Numbered from the stretch's first letter, positions 1-6,343 are shown. The stretch: DNA of 7,819 nucleotides from Acidimicrobiia bacterium (GCA_003230435.1 QIDW01000227.1:1-7819), one strand, 5' to 3'. Notes: generated from the letters alone by a model not told the origin. A program made the numbers and translations.

Positions 1-302
1 GGTCGGAGATGGCCACCGTGAACGTTGTGCTCGCCGCAAGGGGCTACCCGACCGGACCAGAGAAAGGGGCAGTCATCAAAGGCCTTGACCGGGTTCCCGA
101 CGACGTGATCGTCTTCCACGCCGGGACGAAACGGGACGGCAAGAGCCTGCTGGTGAACGGCGGTCGGGTCCTCAACCTGGTCGGCACCGGGTCTACGATC
201 GGAGAGGCGAAGGCGAAGGCATACGCCGCCGCTCAGATGGTTGCCTGGCCCGGATCGCAATACCGAACCGACATCGCCGACGGTTACCGTCACGCGCAAT
301 GA
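1..302 (+). CDS. purD: Phosphoribosylamine--glycine ligase (GAR synthetase), C-terminal part
   Basis: This is the last ~99 codons of purD, reading in frame from base 3; the 5' part lies outside the window. PurD ligates glycine to 5-phosphoribosylamine using ATP, giving GAR in the second step of cytoplasmic de novo purine synthesis. What is visible is the family's C-terminal domain: VNVVLAARGYP, then GPEKG, VIVFHAGT, a GGRVLNLVG segment, and the closing YRTDIADGYRHA. These match the usual PurD tail (VVLAS.GYP, FHAGT, GGRVL, YR.DIG). The ATP-grasp catalytic core is not in view, so activity cannot be judged. The TGA stop at 300-302 overlaps the purE ATG as ATGA, so the two genes are almost certainly co-transcribed and translationally coupled. 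The identification is secure despite truncation. Confidence 0.95.
   Translation, partial: SEMATVNVVLAARGYPTGPEKGAVIKGLDRVPDDVIVFHAGTKRDGKSLLVNGGRVLNLVGTGSTIGEAKAKAYAAAQMVAWPGSQYRTDIADGYRHAQ
279..291 (+). repeat. Short hairpin just before the purE start
   Basis: GACGG-TTA-CCGTC is a perfect 5-bp stem with a 3-nt loop inside the last purD codons. It ends 7 nt before the purE ATG. In the purD-purE mRNA it would sit where a ribosome-binding site normally lies and would be melted by ribosomes finishing purD, which could tighten translational coupling. It may equally be a chance product of the codons for DGYRH. Confidence 0.3.
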
Positions 303-763
303 GCCACAAAGTCGCAATCGTGATGGGATCGGGATCAGATCGTCCGGTTATGGAAAAGGCCGGCAAAATACTGGACGAGTTCGGCATCGACCACGACACC
401 CGAGTTCTATCCGCTCACAAGACACCTGATGAGGCCATCCATTTCGCGGCAACCGCCGGCGAGCAAGGCTTTGAGGTGATCATCGCCGGAGCAGGCAAGG
501 CCGCCCACCTAGCCGGGGTCATGGCTGCCAAATCGCTACTTCCGATCATCGGCGTTCCCATCAGCGCAACCCTCGGCGGGATGGACGCACTACTCGCCAC
601 TGTGCAAATGCCCACGGGGATACCTGTGGCCACTGTTGCGATCGACGGAGCAACCAATGCGGCACTTCTCGCCGTGGCCATCCTCGCCATCGGTGATGAA
701 GAGTTGACCGGAAAGCTGATCCAATACCGCAAGGACCTGGCCGCCAAGACGCTGGCTGGCTGA
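299..763 (+). CDS. purE: N5-carboxyaminoimidazole ribonucleotide mutase (PurE, class I type)
   Basis: PurE moves the carboxyl group of N5-CAIR to carbon 4 of the imidazole, giving CAIR (step 6 of purine synthesis). It is a small cytoplasmic enzyme that forms an octamer in this family. The 154-residue product has the normal length. Visible motifs are the N-terminal VMGSGSD (8-14), SAHKTPD (38-44) with the conserved catalytic His40, GAGKAAHLAG (64-73) with the class I His70, and VQMPTGIPVATVAI (102-115). Compared with Escherichia coli PurE, Arg after the catalytic His is Lys, GG in AGAGGAAH is GK, HLPG is HLAG, and the loop after GVP is one residue shorter. Class I PurE normally works with the ATP-dependent PurK, but no purK follows here. 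The start is the ATG overlapping the purD stop; no Shine-Dalgarno sequence precedes it, which fits translational coupling. Confidence 0.95.
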   Translation: MSHKVAIVMGSGSDRPVMEKAGKILDEFGIDHDTRVLSAHKTPDEAIHFAATAGEQGFEVIIAGAGKAAHLAGVMAAKSLLPIIGVPISATLGGMDALLATVQMPTGIPVATVAIDGATNAALLAVAILAIGDEELTGKLIQYRKDLAAKTLAG

Positions 764-775
764 TGGGCCGTGTTG

Positions 776-790
776 CCCGATACCATCGGG
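776..790. repeat. Dyad (operator-like inverted repeat) before gcdH
   Basis: CCCGATACCATCGGG is a perfect 6-bp inverted repeat with a 3-nt centre, in the 31-nt gap between purE and the next gene and 4 nt before its ATG. A candidate -10 hexamer, TACCAT (781-786), sits across its centre. A repressor dimer bound here would cover the promoter. As RNA it could also form a small hairpin at the start codon. The dyad is directly visible; its function is inferred. Confidence 0.45.
781..786 (+). promoter_or_regulatory. Candidate -10 hexamer for a leaderless gcdH transcript
   Basis: TACCAT fits the TANNNT -10 consensus and lies 8 nt before the ATG at 795. That spacing puts the transcription start at or next to the A of the start codon. 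No Shine-Dalgarno sequence is present in the 31-nt gap, which supports a leaderless transcript. No convincing -35 hexamer was found. Confidence 0.4.
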
Positions 791-794
791 TTAC

Positions 795-1961
795 ATGAGC
801 GAGGACCCGCACGACTTCCTCGATATCGATTCACTCCTGTCCGACGAGGAGATCCTCCTGCGCGATACCGTGAGAGAGTTCGTCGAGAAGGAGATAAACC
901 CCAACGTCGGAGACTGGTGGGAGGAAGGAGTCATCCCTCACACCGACCTGGCGAAGGCTTTCGGCGACCTTGGCATGTTCGGCATGCATCTCGAGGGTTA
1001 CGGATGCGCCGGCACGTCGGCCACCGAGTACGGGCTTGCTTCTCTCGAGTTGGAGGCCGGCGATTCGGGCATCCGATCTTTCGTATCGGTCCAGGGCTCA
1101 CTGGTGATGTTCCCTATCTGGAAGTTCGGTTCAGAAGAGCAGAAACAAACCTGGCTTCCGCAGATGGCTAGAGGCGAGGTGATCGGGTGTTTTGGCCTCA
1201 CTGAGGCGGATTCGGGATCGGATCCGTCTTCGATGCGCACCAACGCCCGCCGTGACGGGTCGGACTGGATCATCAACGGCTCCAAGATGTGGATCACCAA
1301 TGGGTCTATTGCCGATATCGCCATCATTTGGGCTCGGACCGACGACGGGGTTCGGGGGTTCATCGTCCCCACCGACAGTCCCGGCTTCTCGGCTCCGGAG
1401 ATCAAGAAAAAAGCATCCCTCCGCGCATCCGTTACCTCGGAACTGATCCTCGACGACATTCGGGTGCCCGACGATTTCGTTCTCCCCGGCGTTGCTTCGA
1501 TGCGGGGCCCTCTTTCATGTCTCAGCGAGGCCCGATTCGGGATCGCCTTTGGAGCAATGGGCTCTGCGAGGTCTTGTTACGAGACGGCCCTCGCCTACGC
1601 CAAGGAGCGCGTGCAGTTCGATGTGCCAATCGGATCTTTCCAGCTGACGCAGCAAAAGCTTGTCGAGATGATGGTGGCGGTTCAGCGGGGCACCCTGATT
1701 GCCCTTCACTTGGGTCGTCGCAAAGACGAGGGCAAACTCACGCCGGAACAGGTCTCGTTTGGCAAGTTCGACAATGTGCGCAACGCCCTCGATGTCGCCA
1801 GAACCGGGCGATCGATTCTCGGCGCCAACGGAATCACCCTCGAATACCCGATCTTTCGACACATGGCCAACTTGGAGACGGTCTTGACCTACGAAGGCAC
1901 CAACGAGATCCACACTTTGGTCATGGGTGAGGCCATCACAGGTCTCAACGCCTTCACCTAG
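795..1961 (+). CDS. gcdH: Glutaryl-CoA dehydrogenase-like acyl-CoA dehydrogenase
   Basis: The 388-residue product is a full-length FAD-dependent acyl-CoA dehydrogenase. Its closest resemblance is to glutaryl-CoA dehydrogenase, which oxidatively decarboxylates glutaryl-CoA to crotonyl-CoA and CO2 and passes electrons to electron-transfer flavoprotein (lysine, tryptophan and aromatic degradation). An N-terminal helical domain is followed by CFGLTEADSGSDP (132-144), the flavin-binding middle domain with KMWITNG (164-170), and the C-terminal helical domain ending in ITGLNAFT. Tyr366-Glu367-Gly368-Thr369 supplies the expected catalytic Glu. The glutarate-contacting residues of the human enzyme, Glu87, Arg94 and Ser98, appear at the same numbers here (LELEAGDSGIRSFVS), favouring glutaryl-CoA over a simple short-chain substrate. 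The KKASLRASVTSEL segment is also typical of the family. It follows purE by 31 nt but has its own candidate promoter, and no metabolic link to purine synthesis is evident. Exact substrate is inferred. Confidence 0.85.
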   Translation: MSEDPHDFLDIDSLLSDEEILLRDTVREFVEKEINPNVGDWWEEGVIPHTDLAKAFGDLGMFGMHLEGYGCAGTSATEYGLASLELEAGDSGIRSFVSVQGSLVMFPIWKFGSEEQKQTWLPQMARGEVIGCFGLTEADSGSDPSSMRTNARRDGSDWIINGSKMWITNGSIADIAIIWARTDDGVRGFIVPTDSPGFSAPEIKKKASLRASVTSELILDDIRVPDDFVLPGVASMRGPLSCLSEARFGIAFGAMGSARSCYETALAYAKERVQFDVPIGSFQLTQQKLVEMMVAVQRGTLIALHLGRRKDEGKLTPEQVSFGKFDNVRNALDVARTGRSILGANGITLEYPIFRHMANLETVLTYEGTNEIHTLVMGEAITGLNAFT

Positions 1962-2014
1962 CCGTTCTGTGAACCGTTTCCCGGGTTGAGGCCGTGATTC
2001 GGTTCACAAAAAGG
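1962..2014. terminator. Inverted repeat between convergent genes, possible bidirectional terminator
   Basis: TGTGAACCG (1968-1976) and CGGTTCACA (2000-2008) form a perfect 9-bp stem. With two mismatches the arms extend to 15 bp (1962-1976 against 2000-2014), enclosing a 23-nt loop that contains CCCGGG. It lies exactly between the convergent gcdH and glycosylase genes; its right arm includes the glycosylase stop codon (2004-2006). The position argues for a terminator serving both strands. Neither strand has a good downstream U-tract and the loop is long, so it would be a U-less type or merely an RNA 3'-end hairpin. Confidence 0.45.
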
Positions 2015-3176
2015 GTGCAAGGTCTCCGTTTGCAGCAACTTCCACGTCGTCCATGCCCAACCAGGTGGCTACCAGCTCCAGCTCCTGACGGAGAGCCCTG
2101 CCCACGTGCAACCTGTCGGCACCGGTCTCGGCAAAGGCACCTCTGACCCGAAGAAGGCCTGCCTTGCGGTCGGTCTTCAGGTCCACCCTTGCAACGAGGT
2201 CTCCATCCAGGAGAAACGGAAGGACGTAATAGCCATAGACCCGCTTGGGCTCTGGCACATAGATCTCTATCCGATAGTGGAAACCCCAGAGCCGTTCCAC
2301 CCGCGGCCGGTACCAGATCAGGTTGTCGAAAGGCGACAGCAGCGCCGTTCCCCTGGCAGATCGAGGGAGGGTCGCCTCGGGATGGAGATAACCGAGCTTG
2401 CCCCACCCTTCCACCTCGACCTCGACCAACTTCTCACGGTCCACGAGGCCTTCGACCAGTGGCCGCACTTGAGGCATACGAATCCGGTAGTAGTCGCCCA
2501 GGTCGTCGGCGGTGGCGACGCCCATGAATCGAGCAGCCTGAACCAAAAGCTTTGCTTGCGCCTCATCGCGGGCCAACCCCGGTGCGTCCAGGTGTGCTCG
2601 CTCTATGACCCGGCCGGGCACGTCGTAGATCCGGTTGAAATTGGGTCTATCTGCGGTCACGACCTCACCGCGGGCGAACAGGGCTTCGAGAGCGACCTTC
2701 CCGTTTGACCAACCCCACATCGAGTCGACGTGGCGTTGGCCCGGCTCGATCAGGTCCCGGGTTTGGAGGGGCCCCTGTTCGTTCACCTGTTTCAAGACAG
2801 CCTCGACGTATTCGGGGTGGTTCTTCTCGAGATCGGTCAGCCTTTTCCAGTTCAATCCCTGTTCCATTCGCCACCGAAATAGCCGGTGCTGATCAACAGG
2901 GATCAAAGACGCTTCGTGGCCCCAGTATTCGAACACCTCTCCCGTTCGCCAGAGCCAACTGTCGAGGGCATCCCGGTCGTAAGGCCCGAGCCTGGAGAAG
3001 AAGGGCATGAAATGGGCCCGGCTGAACACATTCACCGAGTCGAGTTGGATCAGCCCGACTCGCCTCACAACCTTGCGGAAGTGACGGACATCAACGCGGC
3101 CGCTGGGCCGTCCGTCGACCAAACCCTGGGCGGCGAGCGCATATCGTCTGGCCTGGCTGCTGCTGATCCGTCGCAT
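2004..3176 (-). CDS. ycaQ: YcaQ-family DNA glycosylase (HTH_42, winged-helix)
   Basis: The 390-residue product matches the HTH_42 or YcaQ/AlkZ family along its whole length. In this family tandem winged-helix domains form a DNA glycosylase that removes N7-alkylated purines; E. coli YcaQ unhooks interstrand crosslinks. The N-terminal LAAQGLV, the QLDSVNV segment with Gln44 and Asp46 (the Q-hydrophobic-D catalytic motif of YcaQ, versus Q-hydrophobic-Q in AlkZ), FSRLGPYD, and EYWGHEASLIP are all present. The C-terminal half has LLSPFDNLIWYRPRVERLW, YRIEIYVPEPKR-YGYYVLPFL and the DLKTDR region. No catalytic element appears missing. It is transcribed away from purB across a 38-bp gap and converges on gcdH, so it is probably a single-gene unit. 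A candidate -10, TAGCGT, lies 9 nt before its ATG, with no Shine-Dalgarno. The role is self-repair in the cytoplasm; no biosynthetic cluster for a DNA-alkylating product is visible. Confidence 0.88.
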   Translation of the reverse strand: MRRISSSQARRYALAAQGLVDGRPSGRVDVRHFRKVVRRVGLIQLDSVNVFSRAHFMPFFSRLGPYDRDALDSWLWRTGEVFEYWGHEASLIPVDQHRLFRWRMEQGLNWKRLTDLEKNHPEYVEAVLKQVNEQGPLQTRDLIEPGQRHVDSMWGWSNGKVALEALFARGEVVTADRPNFNRIYDVPGRVIERAHLDAPGLARDEAQAKLLVQAARFMGVATADDLGDYYRIRMPQVRPLVEGLVDREKLVEVEVEGWGKLGYLHPEATLPRSARGTALLSPFDNLIWYRPRVERLWGFHYRIEIYVPEPKRVYGYYVLPFLLDGDLVARVDLKTDRKAGLLRVRGAFAETGADRLHVGRALRQELELVATWLGMDDVEVAANGDLAPFL

Positions 3177-3185
3177 CGAACGGCG

Positions 3186-3191
3186 ACGCTA
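3186..3191 (-). promoter_or_regulatory. Candidate -10 hexamer for the ycaQ-like gene
   Basis: Read on the minus strand this is TAGCGT, matching TANNNT, 9 nt before the ATG at 3176. It sits inside an imperfect dyad: GGC-G-ACGC (3182-3189, one bulged G) against GCGTGCC (3196-3202). No Shine-Dalgarno lies between it and the start, so the mRNA may be leaderless. Evidence is spacing and sequence only. Confidence 0.3.
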
Positions 3192-3201
3192 ACCGGCGTG
3201 C

Positions 3202-3207
3202 CATCAT
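3202..3207 (+). promoter_or_regulatory. Candidate -10 hexamer for purB
   Basis: CATCAT shares four of six positions with TATAAT and ends 7 nt before the purB ATG, again suggesting a leaderless start. It lies only 10 bp from the opposing ycaQ -10 candidate, so the two promoters could not easily be occupied together. This is a weak match without a recognisable -35. Confidence 0.28.
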
Positions 3208-3214
3208 CAGACCC

Positions 3215-4513
3215 ATGATCGAGCGCTACACGCTCCCCGAAATGGGAGTGATCTGGTCGGAACAGACCAAGCTCGAGACGTGGAAGGAAGTCGAAGTCCT
3301 CGCCCTCGAATCATGGGAACAGCTAGGCAAGGTGCCCAGTGGAACAGCCGCGTCAACGCGCTCCGCCAAGTGCCCGACGCCTGATGAGGTGGCCGACCGC
3401 GAAGCAGTGACCAACCACGATCTTGCTGCGTTCGTGGATCTGCTTGGCAGAGAAGCCGGACCGGAAGCAGCCGGCTGGGTCCACTACGGGCTCACATCCT
3501 CCGACGTCCTCGACACAGCCGGAGGCGTTCTGCTCAGAGATTCTGCCGACCTGCTTGTCGACTCCATATCAGGGCTGTTCGAGGTCGTGAAGGCGAAGGC
3601 CGAGGAACATCGCCATACCTACATGATCGGGCGGACCCACGGGATCTGGGCCGAGCCCACCACCTTCGGTCTCAAGCTGGCCGGCTGGGCCTTCGAATTG
3701 AGCCGAGGCCACAGGAGACTCCGGGCCGCCAAAGACGCGGTTGCGGTTGGCAAGATATCGGGCGCCGTTGGCACCTACGCCCACGTGCCCCCTGCGGTCG
3801 AGGAATATGTGTGCGGTGCGCTCGGACTCACAGTCGAGCCTGCGTCGACTCAAGTAACGGCCCGGGACCGTCACGCCGAGTACCTGACGACCTTGGCTGT
3901 GATCGGGGCGTCGATAGAGCGGATGGCGACTGAGATCCGCCACCTGCAGCGTTCCGACGTGGCGGAGGCTCGGGAGAGCTTCGGTAAGGGACAGAAGGGC
4001 TCGTCTGCAATGCCTCACAAGCGCAACCCGATCCTCTCCGAGCGCATGACAGGTATGGCCCGTCTTCTCCGTGGTTACGCCCAAGTTGGCCTCGAGAACG
4101 TCGCACTTTGGCATGAGCGTGATATCTCTCACTCGTCTGCCGAGCGAGTGGTATTGCCCGACGCATCGATCACTCTCCACTACATGCTGGTCAAATTCAC
4201 CGGCCTGGTGGACAGCCTCGTGGTCGATCGCGAGCGCATGTCAGCCAATCTGGAGGCCACCAACGGTCTGGTCTTCAGCCAGGCGGCGCTCCTGTCTCTG
4301 ATCGAGTCCGGCCTCACTCGGGATGACGCCTATCGCACGGTCCAGCGTCATGCCATGGATGCGTGGGACGGCAAGGGTCACCTGAGAGATCTTCTGGCCG
4401 CCGACCCGGATATTCAGATCGAGCGGGACTTCATCGATGCGAGCTTCTCGCTCGAAAGGGTCGGCGAGACAAGTGAGGTCGTGTTCGAGAGACTGGCCAA
4501 GCTGACGCTCTAG
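3215..4513 (+). CDS. purB: Adenylosuccinate lyase
   Basis: PurB cleaves fumarate from SAICAR to give AICAR (step 8 of purine synthesis) and from adenylosuccinate to give AMP, so it serves both the main pathway and AMP formation. The product is 432 residues, essentially the length of the Bacillus subtilis and Thermotoga enzymes, and starts MIERYTLPEM as those enzymes do, which fixes the ATG. The fumarate lyase signature GSSAMPHKRNP is at 262-272, carrying the mobile-loop serines (263-264). NHD with His68, VHYGLTSSD with His90 and GRTHG with His142 supply the other active-site residues. KGQKGSS and the C-terminal LTRDDAYRTVQRHA are also typical. The gene stands alone on its strand. It diverges from the glycosylase gene, and its TAG stop shares a CTAG with the stop of the convergent LytR-CpsA-Psr gene. 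Confidence 0.97.
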   Translation: MIERYTLPEMGVIWSEQTKLETWKEVEVLALESWEQLGKVPSGTAASTRSAKCPTPDEVADREAVTNHDLAAFVDLLGREAGPEAAGWVHYGLTSSDVLDTAGGVLLRDSADLLVDSISGLFEVVKAKAEEHRHTYMIGRTHGIWAEPTTFGLKLAGWAFELSRGHRRLRAAKDAVAVGKISGAVGTYAHVPPAVEEYVCGALGLTVEPASTQVTARDRHAEYLTTLAVIGASIERMATEIRHLQRSDVAEARESFGKGQKGSSAMPHKRNPILSERMTGMARLLRGYAQVGLENVALWHERDISHSSAERVVLPDASITLHYMLVKFTGLVDSLVVDRERMSANLEATNGLVFSQAALLSLIESGLTRDDAYRTVQRHAMDAWDGKGHLRDLLAADPDIQIERDFIDASFSLERVGETSEVVFERLAKLTL

Positions 4514-5616
4514 CTCAGTGGGTAGACCGACTCCAGTTGCTCCTTGAAAGGCATAGCCGGCAACAACACTGCCTCGCCGAGCGGGGTCCTGAAGTTGATG
4601 ATGCCTATCGAGAAGCGATTGACAGAATCCTTTGATATCCCCCGATATCTCCAACCTGTCGACACTGCCTGGCCAAAAGACCATGCCGAGTCGAGACGCA
4701 CAAACGAAGAAACGGCCGCGAGCCGTTTGGCCAATGTGGCTGGCGACGAAAAGCTCGCTGCCTTCCCGGCAAGTTGAAAGAGCACATTCTGCTGGCGGCT
4801 TTGTCTGGCAAAATCCGAGCCCGCCACCTGGACCCACTCGTCTTCGCCTTTTAGTTGCTCGGTGTCGCGGGATCTGACCCATGCGAGTGCGGTGGCTCCG
4901 TCGACTCGCTGACACCCAGGTGTTGGGATATCCAGTTGAGACTTCGCGTCCCGTGTCGGGTAGTCGACGCAAACGGTGATCCCGCCCATCGTGTCGACCA
5001 GTCGGGCAAAACCACCGAAGTTGATCTTGGCGAGATGGTCCACGGGGATACCGGTGTAGTCCTCAACCATGATTGCCATGAGTTCGGGCCCCGACGCTGA
5101 GCCCTTGCAGCCGCCCAACCCTGTGTTGAGCCGTGTGAGCGCTCCCTTGCACAGATTCCACACGTAGAGGTCCCGGGGAAGACTGACCATGATGGGGGTC
5201 CCTCCGTCGGTGGGTTGCAAAGCGAGGATGATCGCGTCGGCGAGGAACCCGGACGCATCAGTCCCGAGCAGCAAGTACGAATCGAACACATCGTCGCTGA
5301 TTGGCTGACCAAACGAGTTGGGGCTGAAATCCCTTGGATCCGGGACCGACTCGATCTGTTCGTTGATCAGATCAATGGGATCGGCGTTCACGTCATAGTC
5401 GGGATCGACTATCACAAAGTCGTAGACGGTCGTACCGGTGACAGGCGGCGGTGTCGCCTCAATCGCGTCTCGCGCCTCGTCGGGGTTGAACTCCTCGACT
5501 GCAAGGGCGCCGAAGGTGACGCTCAACTGATAGGCATAGAAGGCCCCGGTCCCGAGGACGAGCCCAACGAGCACGACAGTGGCCGCCCGCCACGGATGAA
5601 TCAAGACATACTTCAT
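4510..5616 (-). CDS. LytR-CpsA-Psr (LCP) family protein, membrane-anchored
   Basis: LCP proteins transfer lipid-linked polymers, such as teichoic acids, capsule or arabinogalactan, to peptidoglycan outside the membrane. From the ATG at 5616 the product has 368 residues: a short cytoplasmic start, one membrane segment at about 12-30, a proline-rich variable stretch to about 110, then the LCP domain. The domain shows YLLLGTD (114-120), SLPRDLYV (145-152), TGIPVDHLAKINFGGFARLVDTMGGI, AWVRSRD with Arg248 and Arg250, and RQSRQQ (271-276). These supply the conserved Asp and Arg residues that bind the pyrophosphate-lipid substrate. The common RSD after the first motif is LAD here, with the Asp kept. 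Cysteines at 156, 170, 216 and 235 lie outside the membrane and could form disulfides. A TTG at 5625 would add three residues. It lies 32 nt after the CBS-BON gene on the same strand and may be co-transcribed with it; no Shine-Dalgarno is seen. The polymer ligated is unknown. Confidence 0.85.
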   Translation of the reverse strand: MKYVLIHPWRAATVVLVGLVLGTGAFYAYQLSVTFGALAVEEFNPDEARDAIEATPPPVTGTTVYDFVIVDPDYDVNADPIDLINEQIESVPDPRDFSPNSFGQPISDDVFDSYLLLGTDASGFLADAIILALQPTDGGTPIMVSLPRDLYVWNLCKGALTRLNTGLGGCKGSASGPELMAIMVEDYTGIPVDHLAKINFGGFARLVDTMGGITVCVDYPTRDAKSQLDIPTPGCQRVDGATALAWVRSRDTEQLKGEDEWVQVAGSDFARQSRQQNVLFQLAGKAASFSSPATLAKRLAAVSSFVRLDSAWSFGQAVSTGWRYRGISKDSVNRFSIGIINFRTPLGEAVLLPAMPFKEQLESVYPLS

Positions 5617-5648
5617 CAAGGCCAAAGCGGCAACAGGCTAGTGGGTGA

Positions 5649-6338
5649 CTACCAGTTACCCCTGGAGTAGCCGGTGGGTGGGCTCACCATCTCCAGTTTT
5701 GTGTTGTCGATCTGCCATGTCAGATAGTCCTTGACGGAGATGACGCCATCGAGCCTCTCCGTCAGCTCCACGAGCAGGCTGGCATCCGACTTCGTTTCCA
5801 AATGTCCGTCGAGAGCGACATCGCCGTCGAAGCACTCGATGCTGACTCGACGAGGGTCGATCCAGAGAACGTCTTTCATCAGGTGACCACGGATCTCATC
5901 AACGATCTCGACGTCGGGTCGGACATATGCCTTGAGCATGTCCGTCCTCGAAACGAGACCAATCAATCGGCCTTCTGCAACGACCGGGATTCTCTTGATC
6001 CCCTCCCTCAGCATGAGCCGAGCCGCTTCCGCGTGATCTGATTCGGGATCGACAACCCTGACTTCCGAAGTCATGACGTCTCCTACGAGCCGCTCCTGGG
6101 ATGGGATCTCCACATCGCGACGGAGCAACCGAAGAAGCCCTGCCCTCTGTGTCACTCGACGATCGGCTTCCCTGGCCACGAAGTCGGCTTCGGTGATGAT
6201 GCCGACCAGATCGCCGTTTTCATTGGTCACCGGGAGCCCACTGACACCCGCTTCCAGCATCCGTCGTGCCGCCTCCTTCAGACGAGCCTCCGGTCCGATG
6301 GTTAAAACGTCTGTCGTCATTAGATCGCGTATGCGCAT
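5649..6338 (-). CDS. CBS-domain pair with C-terminal BON domain
   Basis: From the ATG at 6338 the product has 229 residues and no signal or membrane segment. Two CBS domains lie at about 5-58 and 86-138, beginning RDLMTTDVLTI and GDVMTSEVRVV. Each carries the ribose-contacting G-h-h-T/S-x-x-D motif intact (Thr49/Asp52 and Ser130/Asp133), so binding of an adenine nucleotide or S-adenosylmethionine is plausible. Residues about 145-210 look like a BON domain (IECFDGDVALDGHLETKSDA..LLVELTERLDGV), a fold often linked to membrane or phospholipid association. No catalytic domain is present, so it is probably a regulator or sensor with an unknown partner. The start was chosen because the CBS fold begins there and a strong Shine-Dalgarno precedes it; an open frame continues upstream but has no family similarity. 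It diverges from purC and is followed 32 nt later by the LCP gene. Confidence 0.85.
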   Translation of the reverse strand: MRIRDLMTTDVLTIGPEARLKEAARRMLEAGVSGLPVTNENGDLVGIITEADFVAREADRRVTQRAGLLRLLRRDVEIPSQERLVGDVMTSEVRVVDPESDHAEAARLMLREGIKRIPVVAEGRLIGLVSRTDMLKAYVRPDVEIVDEIRGHLMKDVLWIDPRRVSIECFDGDVALDGHLETKSDASLLVELTERLDGVISVKDYLTWQIDNTKLEMVSPPTGYSRGNW

Positions 6339-6343
6339 GACAA

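Noticed and set aside
764..780. GGGC..GCCC hairpin as a terminator after purE.
   Set aside because: Only a 4-bp stem with a 6-nt loop and no U-tract; too weak to call a terminator on its own.
2106..2708. Open frame of 200 codons antisense to the glycosylase gene.
   Set aside because: Its stop-free length is explained by the codon use of the opposite gene; no family resemblance.
3569..4180. Open frame of 203 codons antisense to purB.
   Set aside because: It lies wholly opposite the catalytic core of PurB, has Arg/Gly-rich shadow composition and no Shine-Dalgarno or domain.
4511..4526. TAGCTCAGTGGGTAGA looks exactly like the D-arm of a tRNA gene.
   Set aside because: The bases after it (CCGA) do not close the GCTC stem, there is no T-arm sequence or acceptor pairing at the right distance, and the minus strand of the same bases encodes the conserved end of the LCP protein.
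4241..4972. Open frame of 243 codons on the minus strand, spanning the purB 3' end and the LCP 3' end.
   Set aside because: No recognisable domain; it overlaps conserved parts of both PurB and the LCP protein in other frames.
5617..5625. TTG at 5625 as the LCP start, with a TAGCCT 9 nt upstream on the minus strand.
   Set aside because: It would add only Met-Ala-Leu; leaderless TTG starts are uncommon and the ATG at 5616 is the simpler choice. The hexamer is of the same type as the other candidates, so it remains possible.
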